The position numbers and the translations under genes were made by a program. From Candidatus Helarchaeota archaeon (GTDB lineage: Archaea; Asgardarchaeota; Lokiarchaeia; Helarchaeales; HEL-GB-A), in the NCBI GenBank assembly GCA_013375405.1, contig JABXJU010000039.1, positions 1 to 25,421 on the forward strand: 25,421 nucleotides of DNA, read 5' to 3'. Under the pieces are notes generated by a model that did no database searches, had not been told where the DNA came from, and saw nothing but the letters and a program-made list of their open reading frames with translations. Shown piece after piece: positions 8,227-16,352 of this stretch; the first letter of the stretch is position 1, and each line of letters opens with the position of its first letter.

Positions 8227-9156
8227 GTGTCATCTATAAAAGTATTGTGGTGTTCAAGATTGGAAGAACGAAACTATGAGTGGCTGGATGAAATAAGTCC
8301 AGAAGACCTAACTGAATCTTTCGATCAAATTGGGGGATATCAAGAGATAAAATCAATTTTAAAAACATATGTTAATCTTCTCGGAAAAATTGATGAGTTA
8401 AAGAAATGGAATGTTAAGGTGATGGGTAAAATTCTGCTGCATGGTCCTCCAGGAACTGGAAAGACGACGTTAGTTAGGGCATTAGCACGAGAGACAAGAA
8501 AGAGGTTGATAATATTAAATACAACTACTATTATGTCTAAGTACATCAGCGAAACTGGGAAGAATTTAGAAAAATCTTTTAGTATGATAAAATCTCAACC
8601 GAATTCAATATTTTTTATTGACGAATTCGATTCAATTGCGAAAACAAGAGAATCGATAGGTGATCATGACGAAATGAAGCGTATTGTAAATACATTATTA
8701 ACCTCCTTTGATAAAATCAATCTTGTTGATCATCGGATTTTGACCATTGCAGCAACTAATTTCGAAATCGTATTAGATGATGCGATTTGGCGTCGGTTCG
8801 ATGAGATTCTTTATTTTAATTTACCCAATGCAGAGCAACGAGGGCAGATTATGAAGGTGCTTATCAGAAACATCCCCTCTGATAATATACAAATAAATCC
8901 TCACTCCTTAAATTTAATTAATGCTACTGAAAATTGGAGTGGTGCAGATCTTCAGAGACTAATAACACGTGCTGTAATCGACTTGTTAAACAATGATCTG
9001 AAAAAAATTTCTGAAGAATCATTACTTACAATTATAGAAGAGAAGAAAATCACTCCAACCAGTATGAGAACGTATAAGCCTTTCCATTCTATGCAAAAAG
9101 AGTCATTAGAGAAAGGAAAGAGATACAAATCAAAATTTACGGAATTATTTGAATAG
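8227..9156 (+). CDS. Classical AAA ATPase linked to the SMC genes
   Basis: A 309-residue single-ring AAA protein of the classical clade (the group of Vps4, FtsH and Cdc48). Visible motifs: FDQIGGY lead-in (32-38), Walker A GPPGTGKT (73-80), Walker B IFFIDE (128-133), the second region of homology with ATN (176-178, sensor 1) and paired arginines R189 and R190, then the GAD motif (239-241). There is no N-terminal substrate domain, no second ring and no protease domain, and the C-terminal tail is short and basic. Such proteins use ATP to remodel or unload protein complexes; with its gene 24 bp before the SMC gene, loading or disassembly of the SMC complex is a natural guess. Start is GTG 8227, since no ATG occurs in frame before residue 66. 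ATPase call sure, target inferred. Confidence 0.9.
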   Translation: MSSIKVLWCSRLEERNYEWLDEISPEDLTESFDQIGGYQEIKSILKTYVNLLGKIDELKKWNVKVMGKILLHGPPGTGKTTLVRALARETRKRLIILNTTTIMSKYISETGKNLEKSFSMIKSQPNSIFFIDEFDSIAKTRESIGDHDEMKRIVNTLLTSFDKINLVDHRILTIAATNFEIVLDDAIWRRFDEILYFNLPNAEQRGQIMKVLIRNIPSDNIQINPHSLNLINATENWSGADLQRLITRAVIDLLNNDLKKISEESLLTIIEEKKITPTSMRTYKPFHSMQKESLEKGKRYKSKFTELFE

Positions 9157-9180
9157 AGAAATCTAAAAAGGGAAAAGTAA

Positions 9181-12100
9181 ATGATAAGAAAGTTACTGTT
9201 ACAGAATTTTAAGAATTACGGAAACCAAGAAATTGAATTTCCCACAAAAGGATTTATTTTAATTGCAGGACCAAATGGTAGTGGGAAAAGTGGAATAGGT
9301 GAAGCAATCGGATTTAATTTAGGATTAGAAGGTTTGATGAGCTTTTTGAGGCAGAGTGGGAGAAAGATCGCGAATCTAATAAAATATGAGACTGATGAGT
9401 CAAGGCTTACATTAGTCATAAATAACGATAAAAAATCTGGGAATACTCCCTTCCAGTCGAGTTCCGGTACCGTAGAAATAATTCGAAAAATCCGTAAGGA
9501 TGGTACGTCCACCGTGAAGGCGATTGGATTTCCTACGACTGTAACTACTCTACAGGATTTGCACGAACTTGCCAATTTCAACGCCACCAACCCTTTCATC
9601 TTCATTCCCCAAGGTAAGTTGAGCGACCTGATCCCCATTGATGTTAATAGAAAATCAGACATTAAGTATCTAGAGGAATTCGAGAAGATAACTGGGCTTA
9701 CTGACTTAAAAACCAAAATGCTGGAATCCAATGAAAGATTGGAGGAATCTATTTCTATTTTGAATTCTTTCACGGAAGAAAAGTATCAGCCTGCGTGGGA
9801 GCTTCTGACTGATTTGGAAAAAGTTTTTGAGCTATATGTCGATTTTGAATGCAAAAAACTGGAACTCTTGGCATCCCAAATGATTTATTATTTAATCCAA
9901 AAATATCAAGTGGAACGAGAATATGACCAATTTTCTGAGGAGTTAAAGCATGCTAAAAAAATCCAAAAAGATGTAACAGTTCAATTAAACCAACTAGATC
10001 AAAGGGCATCTGGTCTGAAAAGCAAGCAAGAAGAGTTTCTGCAAGTTTATGAGGAAAAAAATCAAAGATTAGAACTGTTAGCAGAGAAGAAGAATCCGCT
10101 TGTGTTGGAACAAAAAAATGCGCAATCTACCCAAATTGAAGAAGAAACAAAATTTAACAATCTGAAGTTGAGAGAAAAGGAATTAATGTCGAAGATTGAA
10201 GGTTTGAAGGAGCAGCTGGAGGTCTTATCGAAGGATTCAAGCGAGGATGAAAAAATCAAGAATCTTATTTCGCAACTCAATACATTAGAAGATGAACGAA
10301 CTAAACTAACAGAAAAAAAGGAAACTCAGTTAAAAGAAGGAAATGAGAACTATTTAGAAAATCTAAAGAAAATTAATAAAAATCTGAAAAAAGAACAGGA
10401 TTTTTATGAAAGAATCCAATTCTTGAAGGAAAACATTAAGATAATTGAAAAAGAGATACGAGATAAAAATTCTAGGTTCTATCCCGTTACTCGAAAAATT
10501 TTGGAATTTATTCGAATTAAAAATTTGAACGTTTTCGGACCCGCGGGAAAATATATTGAAGTTTTAAAGCCAAAGGCTTGGAAAGCGATAGAAATTGCAT
10601 TGGGTTATAACCTATTACATTCCTTCATTACATTTAATGAAAAAGAACAAAAAGAGTTGGATAATTATATTCTGAAAAATAGGATTTCCAACATTCATAT
10701 CTACTGGTTTCCTCCTAATACATATATACCCGACTTTGGAGAGTTTTCAATTGCGAATGATCACGTATTAGGCAGAGTTATTGACTTAATTCAAGTTACC
10801 GAAGATCCCATTAAATTGATTCTAAACGAAAATAGAGGAAGTAAGTGGATAGTCTGTGAGGATGGTGAAACTGCCCATGACATTGCCAAAACCCAACGAA
10901 TGACTTCTATTTCGATCAAGGAGCCAAAGGGCCAGTCGAAAGATGACTTGCTTTTAATTAAAACACCTACAAGGTATGGTTCAGGAGTCGTTTCTAGTTT
11001 ACGAGGGGCTCACAAGAAAATCTTGTCAATTGGCTCGCGAAGAGGTGATTTAGAACGTGACGAAAAAGAATATAATGAATTAATTACTCTTAATAAAAAA
11101 TACATGTCTGAGAGAAAATCTCTGACTGATAATTTTGACAGCGAAATAAAAATTCTCTCAAATAAAATCGATGACCTTAAACAAAGCTTGAAAAGTAAAT
11201 CAACTGCATTTATGGAAATTCAGGTAAAAATAGATGAAAATCAAAAAGAGCTGGAAAGAGTCCAACGGGAAGTAGAAACTTCAAAAAAAATAAGGAACGA
11301 GGTGGAAGATCTTCTGATAGAATTTGGGGATGAAATACTTAAATTAGAAAGTGAAATAAACCGAATTACTCCTGAGATTTCCAATCTTAATTCAGAAATT
11401 CAAATTATCAATGAGAAATTAGTAGAGAACGAGGCACAAATCAATAAGTTAAACCACCTATTAGAAAACTTAAACATCACGGAATTGGAAAATGATGTCA
11501 CGAAATTAAAAGGAAATATTGAAGAACTCGATATAATAATTGGCGAAATGCTCGAAAAAGCAGACGAACTTTCAAAAAATGTGAAAGACCAATTTAAGAC
11601 CGCGTCCTCCGTCGAAATGAAATTATTCCAACCCCAAGAAACCCTATTGACCAACATTCTAAATTTAGAGGCAAATGAGGAGGTTAAAGGTTGGAATTTA
11701 CTCGATGTTCATGATGATATCGTTAAACTAGAGACTATCATAGGCGCCACCAACATTTCATTTGAGATTGTTGAAAAATACACTTCCGCGAAAAATGAAC
11801 TTGACGCCTTAGAAGATCAAAGGGAGCACTTGGAAGCGACCATCCAAGTCAGGAAGGCGGAATATAGAAAGAATTTTGAGGATTGGTATAATCAGATAGG
11901 GGAACTCCTCGAAAATTTAAAGGACAAGTTCAAGGAATATATTGAATCCATCGGTGGGAAGGGATACATTAAAATATCGAATCTGGAGAATCCCCCATTA
12001 GCGAGGATGGACCTCTTCGCCACTTTTAAGGAGAATGCTTCTGCACGCTCGGTTGCGTCACATACGCATTCTGGCGGGGAAAAGACGATGATCATAATGG

Positions 12101-12339
12101 CCTTCATCCTCGCACTGCAAAGCATCAAGCCGCAACCGTTTTACATTCTGGATGAGCCCGATGCACATTTGGATCCCGAGAATAGAGATAGGCTCTTCAA
12201 AATGATTAAAGAGGCTTCAAGGGAAACTCAATATATCGTGATAAGTCCTCAAGAGAATCGCGAAAAGCACCTCGTGCCGGATGCAATTTATTATTTGTTT
12301 AATAGTGGGGGGCAGACCGTAATAAAGAAATTGAATTGA
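9181..12339 (+). CDS. SMC-family ATPase with hinge domain
   Basis: A 1052-residue protein with complete SMC architecture. N-terminal head: Walker A GPNGSGKS (30-37) and Q-loop FIPQGK (Q144). First coiled-coil arm about 155-430. Globular hinge about 432-605 with the GPAGKYIEV strand and GVVSS at its end, closer in look to Smc6-type hinges than to a Rad50 hook; the hinge has one Cys and no CxxC, so it is not Rad50. Second arm about 605-930. C-terminal head: signature HSGGEK (963-968), Walker B FYILDE (987-992) and D-loop PDAHLDPENR. The signature has His where most SMCs have Leu. Length is slightly short for canonical SMC and close to Smc5/6. It acts as an ATP-driven dimer that entraps or extrudes DNA. 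ATG start with a weak GGGA site. Partners follow directly downstream. SMC identity certain; subfamily uncertain. Confidence 0.95.
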   Translation: MIRKLLLQNFKNYGNQEIEFPTKGFILIAGPNGSGKSGIGEAIGFNLGLEGLMSFLRQSGRKIANLIKYETDESRLTLVINNDKKSGNTPFQSSSGTVEIIRKIRKDGTSTVKAIGFPTTVTTLQDLHELANFNATNPFIFIPQGKLSDLIPIDVNRKSDIKYLEEFEKITGLTDLKTKMLESNERLEESISILNSFTEEKYQPAWELLTDLEKVFELYVDFECKKLELLASQMIYYLIQKYQVEREYDQFSEELKHAKKIQKDVTVQLNQLDQRASGLKSKQEEFLQVYEEKNQRLELLAEKKNPLVLEQKNAQSTQIEEETKFNNLKLREKELMSKIEGLKEQLEVLSKDSSEDEKIKNLISQLNTLEDERTKLTEKKETQLKEGNENYLENLKKINKNLKKEQDFYERIQFLKENIKIIEKEIRDKNSRFYPVTRKILEFIRIKNLNVFGPAGKYIEVLKPKAWKAIEIALGYNLLHSFITFNEKEQKELDNYILKNRISNIHIYWFPPNTYIPDFGEFSIANDHVLGRVIDLIQVTEDPIKLILNENRGSKWIVCEDGETAHDIAKTQRMTSISIKEPKGQSKDDLLLIKTPTRYGSGVVSSLRGAHKKILSIGSRRGDLERDEKEYNELITLNKKYMSERKSLTDNFDSEIKILSNKIDDLKQSLKSKSTAFMEIQVKIDENQKELERVQREVETSKKIRNEVEDLLIEFGDEILKLESEINRITPEISNLNSEIQIINEKLVENEAQINKLNHLLENLNITELENDVTKLKGNIEELDIIIGEMLEKADELSKNVKDQFKTASSVEMKLFQPQETLLTNILNLEANEEVKGWNLLDVHDDIVKLETIIGATNISFEIVEKYTSAKNELDALEDQREHLEATIQVRKAEYRKNFEDWYNQIGELLENLKDKFKEYIESIGGKGYIKISNLENPPLARMDLFATFKENASARSVASHTHSGGEKTMIIMAFILALQSIKPQPFYILDEPDAHLDPENRDRLFKMIKEASRETQYIVISPQENREKHLVPDAIYYLFNSGGQTVIKKLN

Positions 12340-12356
12340 AAGGAGGTAAAGTTAGA

Positions 12357-12815
12357 TTGGATTGGTATAAAATCACGAATTTTTTGAAATTGTTTTCGAG
12401 ACCACTACACGTAAAAATTATAGCTACACTGGGAAATAAAAGCCCGAGCCGGAATTTAACCATCTCGAGAATAAGTGAAGAAGTACGAGACCAGGAAAAA
12501 AAGGTTTTTAGGTATTGCAAGAACCTTTTAGAACAAGGTTTCCTGAAATGTACCAATAATGCGCTTCTTGAGGGGGAAAAAGGATACGTTAAACGTCAAG
12601 GAAAAGTTCCAAAGTTTGAGCTTACAGCAAAAGGTATTGCAATTAACCGCTTATTCCAGTTTATCTTGAATTATGAGAGCCAAGAAGACGTAAAACTTTT
12701 GGAAAAACAACTCCAAGTTGGTAGAGTTTTAGGAGAAATTGAAGAAGATCTAACTAAAATTTTAGAAAATGTTAAAAAGATTAGGGAAGATGATGAGGAT
12801 TCTGGGGATGAATAA
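12357..12815 (+). CDS. Small winged-helix protein 1 of the SMC operon
   Basis: A 152-residue protein. Residues about 10-100 form a winged helix (helices PLHVKIIATL, TISRISEEV, EKKVFRYCKNLLEQGFL, then a wing ending FELTAKG), followed by an amphipathic helix and an acidic tail (EDDEDSGDE). The start is TTG at 12357: a perfect AAAGGAGGT ends at 12347, nine bases upstream. An in-frame TTG at 12336 would overlap the SMC stop but lies before this site, so it is rejected. It begins 17 bp after the SMC gene. It could be a DNA-binding regulator, or a KITE-type subunit bridging the SMC heads; winged helices serve both roles. Its place inside the SMC operon favours a complex subunit but does not prove it. 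Confidence 0.7.
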   Translation: MDWYKITNFLKLFSRPLHVKIIATLGNKSPSRNLTISRISEEVRDQEKKVFRYCKNLLEQGFLKCTNNALLEGEKGYVKRQGKVPKFELTAKGIAINRLFQFILNYESQEDVKLLEKQLQVGRVLGEIEEDLTKILENVKKIREDDEDSGDE

Positions 12816-13284
12816 TATGGAAGGAAGGAACATACTTCGAGAAGATTTATTATTTAACCGTTCAGATAATAGTGGTTTAACATTCGAGGATTATGAAGTT
12901 TTATCATACATTTTTCAGAGGACAGAGTGCCTAATCTCCAGTATTTGGCGTGATTTAGAAATAACATCAAAACTTATCAGAAACAGTTTAGAGAAGTTGA
13001 TAAAAAATAAGTTAGCCTTGAGAATCTTGGACAAGAAAGGAGATAAAGTTCATTTGACAGAAAAAGGCGTATTATTGACTTTGTTATTGGATACCTACTC
13101 AATGTATGCCCCTGCCGCGGAAAGAGGGGAACCAGTGGTTGTTGAGTTGATGTCCTATCTTCACATGTTGAAAATTCCCCAGAGAGAACAAAGATTGGAA
13201 TTATCCAAGCAATTGGAAGATTTTGCAACGGATCTCCTGAACAAAAGTAGAGAGATCAAACAACAAATACAGGATGAAATGTAA
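12808..13284 (+). CDS. Small winged-helix protein 2 of the SMC operon
   Basis: A 158-residue protein. Residues about 24-92 form a winged helix (TFEDYEVLSYIFQ, LISSIWRDLEI, SKLIRNSLEKLIKNKLA, wing ending VHLTEKG), followed by helices. ATG 12808 overlaps the previous stop by 8 bp; ATG 12817 just after that stop is the alternative. GGATTCTGGGG lies just upstream of both. Overlap means translational coupling and fixed stoichiometry with winged-helix protein 1, which has the same size and layout, so the two may be an old duplication and may pair as a heterodimer, much as Nse1-Nse3 or MukE/ScpB dimers do. That comparison is inference from size, order and fold type, not from clear homology. Confidence 0.68.
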   Translation: MNNMEGRNILREDLLFNRSDNSGLTFEDYEVLSYIFQRTECLISSIWRDLEITSKLIRNSLEKLIKNKLALRILDKKGDKVHLTEKGVLLTLLLDTYSMYAPAAERGEPVVVELMSYLHMLKIPQREQRLELSKQLEDFATDLLNKSREIKQQIQDEM

Positions 13285-14026
13285 TTTGAATGCAGAAAAA
13301 ACTAAGTTAGAACTCACAAGGAGACAAAAAAAACAGGCAGAATTGGCCCTAAAATCACAAATACGAATCGCTAAATCTATTCTCAAAGGGCACCAACCTC
13401 TAAACACGTACCATTTTCAAAAGGCGATTGAGGAGATCAAGCAGTTTCGAAATTTATCGAGAAAAGGCAAACAATCGTTCAAGGATTTGGACCTCTTAGT
13501 TTCCACTACTTACTTGGACTCTAAGATAGTGAAAGAAATTGCATCGCAATTCAAATTTAAGGTAGAGCATGCGAAGGAGTTTATTGAGAGTAAATACACA
13601 GTAAAAAATTTTGAGACCATGAATGTAGAAGAAATGGCAAATTTGGTTTTTCCCATCCATAATAGGTGGAATATGAAAATATTACCTCCTATCACTCTTG
13701 AGGATGTTAAAAGAGGCATTAAGTATTTAAATGAGAAACGAGCTAATTTGAAAACCACAGAAGGATATGAACCTGAACTGCAGAAAGTAGAGGATATTGA
13801 ATTGGAGGATTCAAATTTGTTCTCTGATTATCTGGTGGAATTGTATGAGGAAGTGAAAAGGATAGCTGGTAATAGAAGGAAAATACAGTGGGAGGAAATA
13901 GTCCGACCTGTCTTATCTCTCGGAGAAAAATCGAGAATTGCGCAGGGATTATCCCATTTATCTTATCAAAACAAATTATGGTTAGTAAGTAAAAATAAAG
14001 GAGATTATTTTCAAATAAAGGAATGA
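13274..14026 (+). CDS. Kleisin-like candidate subunit (250 aa)
   Basis: A protein with a strongly basic helical N-terminal region (TRRQKKQAELALKSQIRIAKSIL), a helical middle, an acidic linker (about 165-180) and a C-terminal winged-helix-like domain at about 182-250 (FSDYLVELYEEVKRI, WEEIVRPVLSL, SRIAQGLSHLSY, then the wing LWLVSKNKGDYFQIKE). Size, order of domains and the gene position between winged-helix genes and a ScpB-like gene fit a kleisin (ScpA, Nse4), which links the two SMC heads by its ends. I do not see a diagnostic kleisin sequence motif, and kleisins diverge strongly. The ATG overlaps the previous stop by 11 bp, so translation is coupled. Alternative: another DNA-binding winged-helix protein. 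Confidence 0.5.
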   Translation: MKCNLNAEKTKLELTRRQKKQAELALKSQIRIAKSILKGHQPLNTYHFQKAIEEIKQFRNLSRKGKQSFKDLDLLVSTTYLDSKIVKEIASQFKFKVEHAKEFIESKYTVKNFETMNVEEMANLVFPIHNRWNMKILPPITLEDVKRGIKYLNEKRANLKTTEGYEPELQKVEDIELEDSNLFSDYLVELYEEVKRIAGNRRKIQWEEIVRPVLSLGEKSRIAQGLSHLSYQNKLWLVSKNKGDYFQIKE

Positions 14027-14042
14027 GCTGCAAGGTGGTATC

Positions 14043-14522
14043 ATGCCAATTAAAAAAGAAATCTTGAAAAAACACTTTGGAAACCAATACGAAGAATTAA
14101 TCGATAATTTGAATGAGACTTTAAGGGTGGTAGGGCAAGAGATTATCTGCATTGACGATAGATATGCGATCCAATTCGATCTGCATCGCGCTAGGAATGA
14201 TCCAAGCATTGCACTCTTACTGTTATTATATACCGATAAGTCCTCTTTTAATAAAGATGAAGAAACCGGCGATTTCATACTTTCCCCATTGACCAATCCC
14301 GAGTTGGCGATCGTTTCAGCGGTCATGGCCCTATGGCAAAAACACGGACGTCCAAAGGCACCCTTGAAGGAATTGAGAAAGGCTACCGAGAACGCATTGG
14401 ATAAGAGATTATTTAATAAATCATTAAATAAATTAATAAGTTTGAAATACCTGATTGAAAATGAGGGGATAATTAGTCCTGGTTGGCGTTTCAAAGCCGA
14501 AATAGAAGAACCCTTATATTAA
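14043..14522 (+). CDS. KITE-like tandem winged-helix candidate (ScpB/Nse-type)
   Basis: A 159-residue protein that reads as two winged helices in a row. The first (about 6-48) ends in the strand pair EIICIDDRYAIQF, the same strand layout as the first ScpB domain. The second (about 84-155) has NPELAIVSAVMALWQKHG, PLKELRKA, FNKSLNKLISLKYLIENEG and a final wing GWRFKAEIE, matching the helix-helix-wing pattern of the second ScpB domain. KITE proteins bind kleisin and help close the SMC ring. ATG start with AAGGTGGT four bases upstream. It comes right after the kleisin-like gene, as scpB follows scpA. Resemblance is by pattern only, so confidence is moderate. Confidence 0.55.
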   Translation: MPIKKEILKKHFGNQYEELIDNLNETLRVVGQEIICIDDRYAIQFDLHRARNDPSIALLLLLYTDKSSFNKDEETGDFILSPLTNPELAIVSAVMALWQKHGRPKAPLKELRKATENALDKRLFNKSLNKLISLKYLIENEGIISPGWRFKAEIEEPLY

Positions 14523-14566
14523 TATTACATATATATAAGAAAGTGAGGATTTAAGGAGGAAAAAAA

Positions 14567-15112
14567 GTGAGTCCACGAAAAGTGAGGAAAATTGATTTAA
14601 ATGATCTTTATTCGGGAAAGTTTGATGATATTGATGATGGGACCGATGAACATAAAAGATTAAGGAGAATTTTCAACCCATACCTGAAAAAAATGTATGA
14701 AAAAGACAACCCTCTTCAAGCTATGACAAATTATTTTGCAGAGATTTTCAGCCCCATCACTTTAATTGATAAAGAATCCAGTATAATAAGTTCATGGCCC
14801 CATCGCCCTGATGAAAGCATCAAGGAAAAAAATGGGACTTATACTTTCATCGAATTTCACACCGCCAGCACCAACGCCATCGAGAAAAAGATAAAATGGG
14901 AAGGATGCATTAAAAAAAACAATCTCTACTTTGGCAAGCCCAGCCATAAACATCTGAGGGACTACGAAGTGAAAGTAAAGAAAATCATTTTTGTTGTCAA
15001 TACGGGACAGTATCAAAAAATTAAAGGGCAATTGAGGGCATTCCAGAGCGAACTTTTTGAAATTGAGCTATATCACATCGATAGCCATGATTTAATTCAA
15101 AAAATTATGTAA
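14567..15112 (+). CDS. Possible PD-(D/E)XK-fold protein
   Basis: A 181-residue protein. A helical N-terminal region is followed by a strand pattern typical of restriction-endonuclease folds: PD (81-82), strand YTFIEFH (92-98), strand VKKIIFVVN (137-145), a helix, then IELYHIDSHDLIQKI at the end. In an active enzyme the FIE strand would read ExK; here it is E96-F-H98, so either His replaces Lys or the site is dead. GTG start with a strong AAGGAGGA six bases upstream. It follows the KITE-like gene by 44 bp. If active it could be the nuclease of the SMC system. The stop codon lies inside the first copy of a direct repeat. The fold is inferred from secondary-structure rhythm alone. Confidence 0.38.
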   Translation: MSPRKVRKIDLNDLYSGKFDDIDDGTDEHKRLRRIFNPYLKKMYEKDNPLQAMTNYFAEIFSPITLIDKESSIISSWPHRPDESIKEKNGTYTFIEFHTASTNAIEKKIKWEGCIKKNNLYFGKPSHKHLRDYEVKVKKIIFVVNTGQYQKIKGQLRAFQSELFEIELYHIDSHDLIQKIM

Positions 15113-15133
15113 GATAATCCTATTATGGAAAAA
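15106..15133 (+). repeat. Direct repeat, left copy, flanking the TIR-LRR gene
   Basis: A 28-bp element beginning TATGTAAGATAATC includes the last codon and stop (ATG TAA) of the upstream gene. It matches the copy at 16346-16373 at 26 of 28 positions. The two copies bracket the TIR-LRR gene exactly, 1240 bp apart. Confidence 0.85.
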
Positions 15134-15170
15134 AGTATAGAGTTATTAAGTGTTTTAAGGAGGATTTTAA

Positions 15171-16352
15171 TTGACTGGAAGAGAAGAAGACATTTTAATC
15201 TTCATGAGCTATGCGACTGAAGATGTTGAGTTTTTTAATCTTGAAATTTTAGTGGATCGACTTGAGTATGAGAAGGGTATCCAGAAAGTTTTCTATTGGG
15301 ATAGAGATAATAAGTTGGGGTATTCAATTCACGAATATATGATAAAGAATATTGCTAAATCCGATAAAATGTTAGTTTTTTGTTCGGAAACCAGTAGAGC
15401 TTCTGCTCCAGTTAATCAAGAAATAGGAATGGCAATTATGACAAACAAACTAGCAAATAAAGCTGATATAGTGCCAATTTTCGTTAAAAAGTCAGATATA
15501 CCCAAAATTATTGATGAATATAGAGGAGTAGTCTTCAATGAAAATTTTGAAGAGTTTATAGATGAATTAATTAAGAAATTAACTGGACATCTCCCGTTTA
15601 ACCGAAATTATAAAAAATTAATCACCGAGGTGAAGTCATTATTAAAGCAAAACAGCTGGACGGATGCCATACAGAAGTGGAAAGAAATTCATCTCTTCTG
15701 TGAGAAGAATGGAAAAAAAGCTGAAGCAGAACATGCATTTCAATGGGTAGAAGCTTGTTTAGTATTAGATGAACTTCAACGCCTTAACGATATTCTAATT
15801 CAATTTTCTAGAGTGAAAACCGATGAAAGCTTCGTTATTCGAGACCTTGAGCTAGCTAATTTAGGTTTGACTGAACTTCCAGATACATTTGGGAAACTTA
15901 AAACAATCAGATCATTAAATTTAACCCGTAATAAATTAAAGAAACTCCCAGAATCATTCCACGAACTTGAACTGCTTGAAAATTTAGAACTAAAAGAAAA
16001 TGAACTAATTGAATTACCGCCACAATTTGGGCACCTCAGATATCTTCGAACGTTGAAATTACACTCAAATAAGTTGGAGGGGCTTCCTCTTGATTTTGGA
16101 AATCTATTTTTGTTGGGGGACCTGAAGTTATACCATAATAAGTTAAAATTTCTGCCCCACTCCTTTGGACAACTTAAATCCCTTGAATACTTGAACTTAT
16201 CAACCAATCATATCGAAAAGCTTCCGGATTCTATGACTAATCTAGGTCAGTATAGATTAAAAGAAGTACGTATTAGTAACAATCCTCTAACACCACAGGC
16301 AAAACAAATTTTGGACGAATTAAAGAGGAAAGGTGTAAAAGTAAGTATGTAA
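15171..16352 (+). CDS. TIR-LRR protein, probable NAD-cleaving or signalling effector
   Basis: A 393-residue protein. Residues about 7-135 form a TIR domain: strand ILIFMSYATED, helix, and VNQEIGMA with E84 as the candidate catalytic Glu of NADase TIRs. Residues about 145-215 are helical and TPR-like. Residues about 222-372 hold six leucine-rich repeats of about 23 residues with the pattern LpxxfxxLxxLxxLxLxxNxL. There is no NB-ARC/STAND ATPase between the two, unlike plant and animal NLRs. In such proteins the repeats could sense a ligand and the TIR destroys NAD+ or makes a signal; this is inference. TTG start with AAGGAGG seven bases upstream. Its stop codon is supplied by the right direct repeat. 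It sits between two genes that may have been neighbours before it arrived. Confidence 0.88.
   Translation: MTGREEDILIFMSYATEDVEFFNLEILVDRLEYEKGIQKVFYWDRDNKLGYSIHEYMIKNIAKSDKMLVFCSETSRASAPVNQEIGMAIMTNKLANKADIVPIFVKKSDIPKIIDEYRGVVFNENFEEFIDELIKKLTGHLPFNRNYKKLITEVKSLLKQNSWTDAIQKWKEIHLFCEKNGKKAEAEHAFQWVEACLVLDELQRLNDILIQFSRVKTDESFVIRDLELANLGLTELPDTFGKLKTIRSLNLTRNKLKKLPESFHELELLENLELKENELIELPPQFGHLRYLRTLKLHSNKLEGLPLDFGNLFLLGDLKLYHNKLKFLPHSFGQLKSLEYLNLSTNHIEKLPDSMTNLGQYRLKEVRISNNPLTPQAKQILDELKRKGVKVSM

Noticed and set aside
9216..9773. 185-codon antisense frame under the SMC head.
   Set aside because: It mirrors the conserved SMC coding sequence; Ser/Phe/Pro-rich product typical of antisense to AT-rich coding DNA.
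9181..12339. Rad50-like reading of the SMC protein (Lamassu or Mre11-Rad50 type).
   Set aside because: No CxxC zinc hook in the middle; a full hinge domain with GPAGK and GVVSS is present, and no Mre11 nuclease gene is near.
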